Assembly: GCF_900102965.1 (NCBI RefSeq)
Contig: NZ_FNGM01000009.1
Location: forward strand, 203,597 to 267,596
Length of the DNA: 64,000 nt
Source of the DNA: Paenibacillus jilunlii
GTDB taxonomy: Bacteria; Bacillota; Bacilli; Paenibacillales; Paenibacillaceae
Direction of reading: 5' to 3'
Shown: one piece after another, positions 7,922 to 16,065 of the stretch
Numbering within the stretch: the first letter of the stretch is position 1
How the letters are laid out: every line of letters starts with the position of its first letter
The notes under the pieces: model-generated
Database searches by the model: none
Told to the model about the DNA's origin: nothing
Seen by the model: only the letters and a program-made list of their open reading frames with translations
Translations under genes and position numbers: made by a program

Positions 7922-8675
7922 GCACTTCCCCCGCTTTGCCTGTAATCCGCTCACGGTAGCTCCCCGCATGGCCTTCCGGTGCCAGAAAACCGCCGTCTCC
8001 GCGGGAAAAGGAATCGACGATCCGACCGCCTTCCATGACAGATACGTCGGTGCAGATCCTCCGCACAACATCCAGCTCATGCGTAACGATGACTACAGTT
8101 ACCCCCAGCACATCATTGATATGCTGGAGCACACCAAGGATATCTGCCGTTGTCCCGGGGTCCAGCGCTGAGGTCGGCTCATCGCACAGCAGCAGCTTCG
8201 GGCTGTTTGCCAGCGCCCTGGCGATCGCCACCCGCTGCCGTTGTCCTCCGCTGAGCTGGGCGGGATATTGGTCTGCTTTGCTCTCCAGGCCAACAAACTG
8301 CAAGCATTCCCGGACCCGCTCCATCCGTCCGCTGCGCGGCGCTCCGGCCAGCTCCAGCGGAATGGCCACATTCCGGCTGACGGTGGCATTGCCTACCAGA
8401 TTGAACTGCTGGAAGATCATGCCGATCTTCTGCCGCTCCTTGCGCAGCAGCTTCTCCGGCATTTCTGTCAGCAGTCTGCCGTCTAGCGTCACAGTGCCTG
8501 CGTCTGGACGTTCCAGCAGATTGATCAGCCGCAGCAGGGTGGATTTACCGGCACCGCTGGCCCCGATAATGCCGTGAATAGCCCCGGCCCGAACCTCCAG
8601 CGATACCTTATCCACCGCACAATAGCCCTCTTTTCTCAGGTTGAAGCTCTTGCTTACTCCACTCAGTGCCAGAAT
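7914..8675 (-). CDS. metN: Methionine ABC transporter ATPase MetN (short form, ATT start inferred)
   Basis: ATPase of the methionine importer: Walker A GASGAGKS (about residues 38-45), signature LSGGQRQR, Walker B LLLCDEPTS and the switch histidine in VTHELDVV. The reading frame with MetN homology (LALSGVSKSFNLRKEG) extends upstream of the GTG at 8615 but contains no ATG, GTG or TTG before an in-frame stop. The best initiator is ATT at 8675, 6 nt after GGGAGGG, giving 253 residues; starting at GTG 8615 would delete the first beta strand. The protein ends soon after the ATPase core and lacks the roughly 90-residue C-terminal NIL domain through which methionine inhibits typical MetN. I see no S-box or T-box motif upstream. 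Confidence 0.88.
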   Translation of the reverse strand: MLALSGVSKSFNLRKEGYCAVDKVSLEVRAGAIHGIIGASGAGKSTLLRLINLLERPDAGTVTLDGRLLTEMPEKLLRKERQKIGMIFQQFNLVGNATVSRNVAIPLELAGAPRSGRMERVRECLQFVGLESKADQYPAQLSGGQRQRVAIARALANSPKLLLCDEPTSALDPGTTADILGVLQHINDVLGVTVVIVTHELDVVRRICTDVSVMEGGRIVDSFSRGDGGFLAPEGHAGSYRERITGKAGEVHV

Positions 8676-9014
8676 ATGAAGCCCTCCCTTCCAGACTGCC
8701 TGGACTTTCCAGATCGCAGCACCAAGACTCGCAACAAAGTGTATTACAATTATTTAAAAACTGTTTTATTAAAAATCTCTTTAAATAATAAGGTATTTTT
8801 TTCGCTGTGTCATCATTTTTCTGAAAATGATATATCGAGGTTGTGGAAGCATTGTCCGTAAAAGAGCAGCAGCCTTCTTTCTCAGAATGATTCACAAAGC
8901 TGTCCCAATACATACATTGCCTAAGCCATCTTGCAAAATGCTTCCTCAGAACTCCAGCCCGCCAGCAAAAACAGTACTTCGCAGCACTGCAGCAGGGCTA
9001 TAGCAGCACACAAC

Positions 9015-9111
9015 AGAAACGGCTTCGCCGTCCATTAAAAGGACGGTACCGGTTCAGCGAGAAATACAAGGATGGTTTATGGCTTGATACATTTAAATCC
9101 TTATATTTTGA
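9015..9111 (+). repeat. Dispersed intergenic repeat, family 2, copy 2
   Basis: Aligns over its whole length with 3284-3381 in the same orientation, sharing GAAACGGCTT, the GGACGGTA hairpin, TTCAGCGAGAAATA and CTTATATTTT. The second stem is AAGGAT against ATCCTT here where copy 1 has AAGGAT against ATTCTT, so pairing is preserved. Confidence 0.7.
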
Positions 9112-9220
9112 GCAAAACGGCACGCCGTCCTTGACTGAATAAGGTAACCATTTTGGATTTCAGTTAGCGCCGCCTGGAGAACCCTGCTGGAGAACCCTAT
9201 GTCAATCCTTCAGCAATTCC

Positions 9221-9352
9221 AAGTGGAAAAAGGGTCACTAATTTGCTGGGCCACCCTATTCCCCGCAGGTGAAGTGGAAAAAGGGGCTCTAATTCAGCTC
9301 ATTTCGCTCCTGACAAAGGAATATGGCCCAGTTAAGTTTCCTTTTTCCACCT
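9221..9352. repeat. Intergenic element with internal direct repeat AAGTGGAAAAAGGG
   Basis: AAGTGGAAAAAGGG followed by a TAATT-containing stretch occurs twice about 52 bp apart, and the complement CTTTTTCCACCT occurs near 9342. The arrangement resembles a degenerate foldback element. No coding content is seen. Confidence 0.45.
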
Positions 9353-9613
9353 AACTCTCACAATTGTTGATTTTAGTGAAAAATAAGTTCACTTTCCCCA
9401 ACTGGATGGACGCTTGCCCTGGAGATTCCGCCGCTTGTGCCATGGATGCACTGCTCACCCGCTTCTTCGCAAGCGCCAGTTGCAAAAAAGGAGATCGAAT
9501 CCGGCTGATCTCCACGTAAAAACGCTCAATTCACGTCTACTTATCCCCGGCTTTATACATACCTTATCCTCAAAAAAGGGGAAGCATAATTTCCTAAACA
9601 TAACATGTACAAA

Positions 9614-9640
9614 ACACCGCTGACCCGAGATCAGCGGTGT
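9614..9640. terminator. Hairpin, terminator-like
   Basis: Perfect 10-bp stem ACACCGCTGA/TCAGCGGTGT with a 7-nt loop; only a short T-rich stretch follows. It lies in the gene-free interval, so what it terminates is unclear. Confidence 0.5.
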
Positions 9641-9718
9641 ACTCTTTGAATCCCCGGCTTCAGCCCGCACAGCCGTTCAAAAGCAGCCTTCGGCCGGTGT
9701 CCCAACGTCCTAACAGGA

Positions 9719-9750
9719 AAGTCCGCAGCCGTGAATCAGGCTGCGGACTT
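9719..9750 (-). terminator. Probable terminator of the nucleoside-salvage operon
   Basis: Perfect 12-bp stem AAGTCCGCAGCC/GGCTGCGGACTT with an 8-nt loop, about 40 bp past the stop of the ADP-ribosylglycohydrolase gene on the minus strand. The T tract is weak. Confidence 0.65.
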
Positions 9751-9792
9751 CTCAGTTGTACTAAAGATGCTTCGTGCTGTTGTGATCTGCTT

Positions 9793-11205
9793 CTACTTCC
9801 GTTGATGCGAATTCCCGTTCTCAAGCTCCGCGCGAATCTTCAGGAACACCTGATAGCTCCGCTCGGCAACCTCTGAAATCGCAATCGGATGGTATCCGGG
9901 CAGATCGGCATACAGCGTGTCATTCAGCGGCGCCGTCCAGCTGTCCGGCAGCTGTGCCGCCCCCAGCTTCGCTCCCATAATGGAGCCAACGGTAGCACCA
10001 TTGCAGTCCGTATCCATTCCGGCATATACCGAAGCCACTACAGCCTTCTCAAAATCATCACCGCCGTACACCAATGAGGCGGCGACAATGGCGGCATTGT
10101 TATTGGTATGCACCGGATCATAATGGCTGAACCGGTCCCACAGCCTGCTGACAAGCTCCCGTTCACTGCCTGCCTTTTGCGCGATTGCAATCCCCTGCAG
10201 CACATCACCGGCCAGTCTGCTTGTCTGCGGAATCTCGCTCAGCCCGATTTCCACAATCCGCTCATTATCCAGCCCGGCGAACGCGGCGGAGATCATCGCG
10301 GCATAGAACATCTCGCCGTAGATTCCGTTCTTCACATGGGAAAAGGAAGCATCCCGCCAGCCCAGCTCGGCGGCCAGCTCGGGGTAGCCGGCAGCCCCGT
10401 AGGCCAGCCCGTCCGCGCGGATGGCTGCGCCAATCCACTCCCGGTACGGATTGAGGTGCATCCGCACCCGCTCCTGCCGCAGCGGCCAATCCTCCGGCTT
10501 CTCGCCGTGCAGATGGGAGGTTTCCCGGGCAAAATTCATGTAGGCCTGCGTTTCGGCCGTGCATACCTGGCTGTACGTCAGATGCCCGTGCCACAGCTTG
10601 CCGATATCCCACGAATCCCAATCCAGCCCCTTCTGCTCCAGCAGCATCAGGCCCAGCAGGGTGTAGCGGATATCGTCATCGCTCTCCATGAACCGGATCG
10701 TTTCCCGGGTGCTGGCATACGACCAGTTGCTTAGACCCAGGCCGTATTCCGTCTCAGCCCGCGAATGCTCCGGAGTGTAGCCGGTAATCGGCCAGGCATC
10801 CGCCCCGCGGAACCACAGCTCAATATTTTCCCAGCCCGGACGCCCGTCCTTGCCGTATAGATAATCCCAATACTCCAGCGGCTTGCCCAGCGCACAGCCG
10901 ACACTCCTGCCCAGCCAGGCTCCGTAGAAGCGGTCCCTCCACTGCCCAGGAGTCCACTCCACCTCCAGCCTGCGCGGCCCTTCGGGGCGCAGCCGCCGGA
11001 TCGCCGCGAGGTCCGACGGCTCCTCATACGGGAAGTCTTCCGCCACATTAAGTGACATCAGCTCCCGGTAAACTTCCATAAGCTTGCCTTCATCACCTCC
11101 AGCGGCGGCAAGCTTCTCTGCCAGACTGCCGGTCCGGCAGCCCTCCTCCATACGCTGCAGCAGCTCCAGCCGCACCGTCTCCTGAAGCCGTTCCCAGCCC
11201 GCCAT
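9793..11205 (-). CDS. ADP-ribosylglycohydrolase (DraG) family protein
   Basis: 470 residues. The DraG-type core begins near residue 92 with GAWLGRSVGCALG; ESDDDIRYTL (174-183) and DTDCNGATVGSIMG (398-411) carry the aspartates that hold the two metal ions in this family. The first 90 residues are an extra charged, helical segment of unknown role. Family members cleave N- or O-glycosidic bonds to ADP-ribose or related ribosides. Here the gene starts 3 nt after a nucleoside hydrolase and downstream of a nucleoside-type ABC importer, so a ribosylated small molecule is a likelier substrate than a modified protein. E. coli yegTUVW similarly pairs a DraG-family protein with a nucleoside transporter. 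The exact reaction is unknown. Confidence 0.85.
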   Translation of the reverse strand: MAGWERLQETVRLELLQRMEEGCRTGSLAEKLAAAGGDEGKLMEVYRELMSLNVAEDFPYEEPSDLAAIRRLRPEGPRRLEVEWTPGQWRDRFYGAWLGRSVGCALGKPLEYWDYLYGKDGRPGWENIELWFRGADAWPITGYTPEHSRAETEYGLGLSNWSYASTRETIRFMESDDDIRYTLLGLMLLEQKGLDWDSWDIGKLWHGHLTYSQVCTAETQAYMNFARETSHLHGEKPEDWPLRQERVRMHLNPYREWIGAAIRADGLAYGAAGYPELAAELGWRDASFSHVKNGIYGEMFYAAMISAAFAGLDNERIVEIGLSEIPQTSRLAGDVLQGIAIAQKAGSERELVSRLWDRFSHYDPVHTNNNAAIVAASLVYGGDDFEKAVVASVYAGMDTDCNGATVGSIMGAKLGAAQLPDSWTAPLNDTLYADLPGYHPIAISEVAERSYQVFLKIRAELENGNSHQRK

Positions 11206-11208
11206 GCG

Positions 11209-12165
11209 TTATTGCACTCCCGCCGCAAGCTTATGCTCCCGGTCAAGCCTGTCCAGCGAATCGAACAGCAGCTTCATGAAGGCTTCGCGGTCCACTCCGA
11301 GCAGCACCTCTGTATTGGCCGGATGCTCCGGCTTCTTGCGACGGTCGGCAACCGTCATGCCCCGGGTCAGCTTGCCTTCGGTCTCCACAGTAACGTACAG
11401 ATGCTCACTCTCGAACAATTCCGGATGCAGCAGCCAGGCGATGGCACACGGATCATGCAGCGCGCTGCCGACATAGCCCATTTTTTTGCCATAGATCGAA
11501 TAGAAATCCAGCAGCTCGCCCACCATCACGGACACAGGTCCCCGGGATTTCAGCTCCAGAATCTCCTCTTCAAAAATAGCCGCTTTATCCGTCACATCCA
11601 GCCCGCTCATTACAATGGGAATCCCGGATTCAAAGACAATACGCGCCGCTTCGGGGTCCACATAAATATTGAACTCTGCCGTTGTAGTCACATTTCCATA
11701 GGCCAAGCCGCCGCCCATCAGCGAAATCTTCTCGATCTTTTCTTTTACTTCGGGATAAGCTGTAATTAAAAGGGCAATATTCGTAAGCGGCGCGGTCGGC
11801 ACCAGAGTAATTTTCTCCTCCGATGACCGGATGATCTCCAGCATGAATTCTACCGCGCCCTGCTCCACCGGCTTGAACCTGCTGGCCGGAAGCGCAGGGC
11901 CGTCCATGCCGGATTCACCGTGCGCTTGTTCTCCGGTTACCAGCTTGCCGAGCAGCGGTGCCGCCGCTCCTTTGGCTACGGGGATGTCGGCATTGACAAA
12001 GCTGAGCACTTTGAGCGCATTGTCCGTTATTTTATCGAGAATCTGGTTGCCGCCAACCGTGGTAATCCCCCGGATCTCCAGCTGCTCCGGATGAGCCAGC
12101 GCAAGCAGAATGGCAATCGCGTCATCATGCCCCGGATCGCAGTCAATAATGATAGGTGTTGGCAT
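11209..12165 (-). CDS. Inosine-uridine-preferring nucleoside hydrolase family protein
   Basis: 318 residues. The N-terminal DCDPGHDDA is the calcium-binding signature of nucleoside N-ribohydrolases, which split nucleosides into base and ribose. Further markers are the VGGN near residue 37 and LMGGGLAYGN near residue 150, followed by AEFNIYVDPEAA. It is cytoplasmic by sequence. The next gene, the DraG-family protein, starts 3 nt after its stop, so they are expressed together. The BMP-type importer genes upstream on the same strand would supply the substrate. Base preference cannot be deduced. Confidence 0.92.
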   Translation of the reverse strand: MPTPIIIDCDPGHDDAIAILLALAHPEQLEIRGITTVGGNQILDKITDNALKVLSFVNADIPVAKGAAAPLLGKLVTGEQAHGESGMDGPALPASRFKPVEQGAVEFMLEIIRSSEEKITLVPTAPLTNIALLITAYPEVKEKIEKISLMGGGLAYGNVTTTAEFNIYVDPEAARIVFESGIPIVMSGLDVTDKAAIFEEEILELKSRGPVSVMVGELLDFYSIYGKKMGYVGSALHDPCAIAWLLHPELFESEHLYVTVETEGKLTRGMTVADRRKKPEHPANTEVLLGVDREAFMKLLFDSLDRLDREHKLAAGVQ

Positions 12166-12235
12166 CGTCGTCGCTCCCTTGTAGGTTTAACTTTAAAATA
12201 AAACGAAATTGAACCTGCTCCAATTGTGGTGGATC

Positions 12236-12371
12236 GTAACTGCGGGGAATGTTTGGACTTCCGGCCGCTGTTGTCTGCAGATTTCTTAATTTATACCGTT
12301 GTTTACGGTTGAAATCCGCAGACAAAGGCGGTCGCTATCGCTCCTCCAGTTCCAAACTTCCCCTCCGTTAC
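12236..12371. repeat. Dispersed palindromic repeat, family 1, copy A
   Basis: 136 bp bounded by GTAAC and GTTAC, folding end to end: GGGGAA with TTCCCC, GTTTGGA with TCCAAAC, then GTCTGCAGATTTC (12273-12285) with GAAATCCGCAGAC (12311-12323) and an inner ACCGT/ACGGT hairpin. An inverted copy is at 23108-23242, where both inner stems differ in sequence but still pair. Confidence 0.85.
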
Positions 12372-12425
12372 TCACATCTGCTTGTCTTTCTATTTATTTC
12401 GTTGTATATAGGCGGCCTGCCCCAA

Positions 12426-13364
12426 CTATTTGGTAGTAGTAGTCTTCAGCTTCTTGTTCTTCTTCCGCGTTTCGGATACGGCGTAAATGATCAGACCGAT
12501 GACGGTCGCCACATAAGGAAGCGTAGCAATCAGCTCCGCCGGAATCTTCAATACCTGGAGGGCATTGGCGAGCGCGTCGGCGGCTCCGAACAGGAGAGAA
12601 GTTAACGCCGTTCCCACTGTCGTGCTCCGGCCCATCGATTCGGCGGCAATCGCAATCCAGCCCCGGCCGGCCACCATATCGCGGGTGAACAGTGACAGAT
12701 AGCCCATCGACATGTAGGCTCCGCCCAAGCTGGCGAAGAACCCGCTGAGCAGGAGCGCGGTATACTGGATTTTGATCACACTGACTCCGACCGACTGGGC
12801 CGCATGCGGGTTTTCGCCTACCGAGCGGATACGCAGCCCAAGCGGCGTGCGGTTCAGCAGATAATAAACCACAAGCACAGACAGAATCGAGAGATAGGTC
12901 AAAATATGATGGCCTGACAGAATCGGGCCCAGCACCGGAATATCCTTCAGCAGCGGAATCTGCACACTCGGCAGTACCTTGCTCGCTAAGGAAGTGGATG
13001 AGCCCTTATCTCCGCTAAGCAGATACAGAATGAATACCGTACCGCCTGATGCGAACATATTAATCGCCACACCGCCAAGAATGATATGGGTCTTGAATTT
13101 CAAGGTGAAAAAAGCCAAAATCCCCGCAATAAGTGTTCCCGATAATACCGCTCCGAGCAGTCCGACCCAGGCGCTATGCGTATAGGCGCTCACAATGACA
13201 CCAGTCAAAGCGGAGACGAGCATAATCCCTTCCATCCCGATGTTGATGATGCCGGCGCGGTTCGAGATCAGCGCACCCAGCGCGGCGAACAGGATCGGCG
13301 TCGTCACCCGCAGCACCGAAAAGGCAAAATCCGTCGTCAGAATGACGTTCAGCAGACTGTTCAT
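12426..13364 (-). CDS. Nucleoside ABC transporter permease (BMP family, NupQ-like)
   Basis: 312 residues, almost wholly hydrophobic, of the BPD_transp_2 family. The segment ISNRAGIINIGMEGIML near residues 34-50 is the signature of permeases that partner with BMP-family nucleoside-binding lipoproteins. Its start overlaps the upstream permease by 4 nt. It ends before a palindromic repeat separating it from the nucleoside hydrolase, so the transporter and the hydrolases may be one long transcript or two. Confidence 0.9.
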   Translation of the reverse strand: MNSLLNVILTTDFAFSVLRVTTPILFAALGALISNRAGIINIGMEGIMLVSALTGVIVSAYTHSAWVGLLGAVLSGTLIAGILAFFTLKFKTHIILGGVAINMFASGGTVFILYLLSGDKGSSTSLASKVLPSVQIPLLKDIPVLGPILSGHHILTYLSILSVLVVYYLLNRTPLGLRIRSVGENPHAAQSVGVSVIKIQYTALLLSGFFASLGGAYMSMGYLSLFTRDMVAGRGWIAIAAESMGRSTTVGTALTSLLFGAADALANALQVLKIPAELIATLPYVATVIGLIIYAVSETRKKNKKLKTTTTK

Positions 13365-14407
13365 GCTTCCTTGGCCTCCTTCAGCAGCATCCGGTTTTTC
13401 CAGAACTTGAGGAATTGCTCAGCGGAAATCAGCAGAATAATAACGGCTTGAATAATGGAGATCATCTCGGACGGCACATCGGACAGACGCGCCATCAGAT
13501 CGGCGCCAATCCGGATATAGGCCAGAAAGAGCGCGGAGGCGATAACGGACAGCGGGTTGTTTTTGGCCAGCATCGCTACCAGTGCACCATCCAGGCCATA
13601 CCCCGGCAGGGAGGTCCACTGGAACCGGCTGTACATCCCGAGCACTTCTACCGAGCCGCCCATACCGGCAATAAAACCGGCGATCAGGTGGACCAGAATA
13701 ATCACCTTGGCCGTCTTCATTCCCGAATAGCGGGCGAATTCGCGGTTGGCCCCTGTCATCCGCAGTTCATAACCCCACTTGGTCCGGTAGAGAAACAGGT
13801 GGGCCAGCACAATCAGCACCAGCACAATAATCAGTCCGGTATGAATCCGCGTGCCAGCAAATAGCTTGCTGAGCTGCGCGGTCTTTTCAAATTTAAAAGA
13901 GACGTTGGCGAAGGCCTTGGCATCCCGCAGATGGTAGTTCAACAGGTACAGCCCCACGCCAAACAAAATATTATTGAACATCAGCGAGGTTACCAGTTCA
14001 TTGGCGTTCCATTTGGCTTTGAGAATGCCGGGAATCGCCGACAGCAGCGCGCCCGCGATGGAGCCTGCGGCAATCGCCGCCAGCGGATGCAGCCATCCGC
14101 CCAGACTGAGGTGAATCGCCAGTACAGAAGCAACGACACCGGAGAAATAAAAAATCCCCTCCGCCCCCAGGTTGAACATATTGGCCCGGAACAGGAGCGA
14201 GACGGCCAGCCCCGTGAACATCAGCGGGATCGCCATCTCAATGACGTTGCCGATATGCCCCTTGGTGGATAACGGCTCCAGCAGGAAGATGCCGATGGTC
14301 TTCACCGGCTGGTCGCTGACAAGCGAGATGATCAGAAAGGCAATAATCAGCGCTATGACGATAACCGCCGCCGTCCGGATGGCCTCGAAGTATTTGACTT
14401 TAAACAT
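13361..14407 (-). CDS. Nucleoside ABC transporter permease (BMP family, NupP-like)
   Basis: 348 residues, membrane protein of the same family, with the matching signature LLFRANMFNLGAEGIFYFSG near residues 70-90. It forms a heterodimer with the permease that follows and contacts the duplicated ATPase upstream. It overlaps the ATPase gene by 8 nt and the next permease by 4 nt, a tightly coupled operon. Confidence 0.9.
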   Translation of the reverse strand: MFKVKYFEAIRTAAVIVIALIIAFLIISLVSDQPVKTIGIFLLEPLSTKGHIGNVIEMAIPLMFTGLAVSLLFRANMFNLGAEGIFYFSGVVASVLAIHLSLGGWLHPLAAIAAGSIAGALLSAIPGILKAKWNANELVTSLMFNNILFGVGLYLLNYHLRDAKAFANVSFKFEKTAQLSKLFAGTRIHTGLIIVLVLIVLAHLFLYRTKWGYELRMTGANREFARYSGMKTAKVIILVHLIAGFIAGMGGSVEVLGMYSRFQWTSLPGYGLDGALVAMLAKNNPLSVIASALFLAYIRIGADLMARLSDVPSEMISIIQAVIILLISAEQFLKFWKNRMLLKEAKEA

Positions 14408-15962
14408 GGTTTACGGCCCTCCCGGTCTGCTCTTTGTCCTGCCGGTGGATTCCCAGCATATACAGTCCCAATTCCTCCTCGCTTACCGCAGAAGGTTGAT
14501 CAAAATAGGCGACAATTTGACCTTCATACATGACAAGGAGGCTGTCGCTAAGCTCCAGAATTTCATTCAAATCCGCCGATACCAGCACAATGGCGCAATG
14601 ATCCGAGCGAAGCTCCAGCAGCTTCCGGTGAATGAATTGCGCAGCGCCGATGTCAACGCCCCGGGTCGGCTGCTCGGCAATGAGCAGCTGCGGATTCGTG
14701 GAGCATTCCCTGGCAACAACCACCTTCTGCATGTTGCCCCCGGACAGCATGCCGATGGGCTGCTGCGGGCCGGAGCAGCGCACCTTGAACTCTTCTACCA
14801 GCGAAGCGGCCAGAGCGGCAATCTTCGAACCATTGAGAAATGGCCCCTTATTCATATCCTTCGAACGATACCGCGTAGAAATCAGGTTGTCGGCAATGCT
14901 GGCCTCTCCAGCAGAGCCCTGGCGCATCCGGTCTTCGGGGATATAAGACACCCCCAGACCGCGGATGTCCAGGATATCCGCATCACGGATATCCGTCCCT
15001 TGTACAAGCACTGATCCGCTGGCGGATACTCCGCGAAGGCCGCCGGTCAGCGCCTCGACCAGCTGTGTCTGCCCGTTCCCCTCGACACCGGCGATGCCGA
15101 CAATCTGTCCTTCGCGGACCGAGAAGCTGACCTCGGACAAAAGCGCTTTTCCCAGACTGTCTGTGACTCCCAGCCGATCCACCGCAAGCACCGGCTTACC
15201 GGGGGAAGTCTTGTCCTTCTCATATTTCAGCACCACATCCCGGCCGACCATCAGCCGTGAGATTTCCTGCTCGCTCACTTCGCTGATCTGGAAGACGCCC
15301 TCACTCCGGCCCCCGCGCATAATGGTAATCCGGTCGCAGATCGCTTTGACTTCCTTCAGCTTGTGCGAGATGAATACGATCGTGTGGCCCTGTTCCTTAA
15401 GCTGCTGCAGCTCATGGAACAGCTCCTCCGTTTCCTGCGGGGTCAGTACGGCCGTCGGCTCGTCGAGGATCAGGATTTGGGCGCCGCGCACGAGCGCCTT
15501 CAGAATCTCCACCTTCTGCTTCATGCCGACGGTCAGGTCCTCCACCTTCGCTTTGGGATTCACTGCGAGATTATATTTGCGCGCCGTCTCCTCCGTCAGA
15601 CGCACTGCTTCGCTATAATCGAAGCCCACGCCTTTTCGCGGCTCCATGCCCAGCACCATATTTTCCGCCACGGTAAAAGAAGGCACCAGCATGAAATGCT
15701 GGTGAACCATGCCGATGCCGCGGTCTATCGCATCCTGCGGGGACTGGAGCTTCACTTTGTCTCCCCGGATATAGATCTCGCCGTCACTTGGCTCTTCCAT
15801 CCCGAACATAATCTTCATCAGCGTGGATTTGCCGGCACCGTTCTCTCCTGCAATCGCATGGATTTCTCCTTCGCGCAAAGAAAATTCAACGTTCTTGTTC
15901 GCAACAACGCCGTTCGGATACACTTTGGTGATTCCCCGCATCTCCAGCAGAGCATTTGCCAT
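14400..15962 (-). CDS. Nucleoside ABC transporter ATPase with two nucleotide-binding domains (NupO-like)
   Basis: 520 residues made of two fused ABC domains, as in RbsA/NupO proteins. Domain 1 has Walker A GENGAGKS and Walker B LILDEPTAVLTP; domain 2 has GVEGNGQTQ in place of a classical Walker A, and LLIAEQPTRGVDIGA as Walker B. The degenerate second P-loop is usual in this family. It energises uptake through the two permeases downstream. A 39-nt imperfect hairpin separates it from the binding-protein gene, which may raise lipoprotein output relative to ATPase. Confidence 0.93.
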   Translation of the reverse strand: MANALLEMRGITKVYPNGVVANKNVEFSLREGEIHAIAGENGAGKSTLMKIMFGMEEPSDGEIYIRGDKVKLQSPQDAIDRGIGMVHQHFMLVPSFTVAENMVLGMEPRKGVGFDYSEAVRLTEETARKYNLAVNPKAKVEDLTVGMKQKVEILKALVRGAQILILDEPTAVLTPQETEELFHELQQLKEQGHTIVFISHKLKEVKAICDRITIMRGGRSEGVFQISEVSEQEISRLMVGRDVVLKYEKDKTSPGKPVLAVDRLGVTDSLGKALLSEVSFSVREGQIVGIAGVEGNGQTQLVEALTGGLRGVSASGSVLVQGTDIRDADILDIRGLGVSYIPEDRMRQGSAGEASIADNLISTRYRSKDMNKGPFLNGSKIAALAASLVEEFKVRCSGPQQPIGMLSGGNMQKVVVARECSTNPQLLIAEQPTRGVDIGAAQFIHRKLLELRSDHCAIVLVSADLNEILELSDSLLVMYEGQIVAYFDQPSAVSEEELGLYMLGIHRQDKEQTGRAVNHV

Positions 15963-16004
15963 GGGTCATCAACGCCTTTCAACTTGGGTAGTCTGCAAAA
16001 ATAG

Positions 16005-16043
16005 GCAGCTGGAATTCTTCACTAAGGAAAAGATTCCAACTGC
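16005..16043 (-). terminator. Attenuating hairpin between binding protein and ATPase genes
   Basis: GCAGCTGGAAT pairs with ATTCCAACTGC with one mismatch around a 17-nt loop. Position within the operon suggests partial termination or 3'-end protection of the bmp message. Confidence 0.45.
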
Positions 16044-16065
16044 TTAGCCGGCTTACCGGTATGAT

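Larger units (their letters stand above)
8676..9792. other. Gene-free interval of 1.1 kb with repeats and hairpins
   Basis: No convincing gene is present: the short ORFs here lack ribosome sites and family resemblance. The stretch next to metN is AT-rich and includes ATCATTTT-TCTG-AAAATGAT (8811-8830), a perfect 8-bp inverted repeat that could be an operator. It also holds a family 2 repeat (9015-9111), a duplicated element (9221-9352) and two terminator-like hairpins (9614-9640, 9719-9750). Confidence 0.6.

Noticed and set aside
8676..8960. Possible SAM riboswitch (S-box) or T-box upstream of metN
   Set aside because: None of the conserved S-box or T-box motifs can be found on the minus strand here; only AT-rich DNA and an inverted repeat are seen.
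9414..9670. Small overlapping ORFs on both strands
   Set aside because: They overlap a terminator-like hairpin, lack ribosome sites and look like no known protein.
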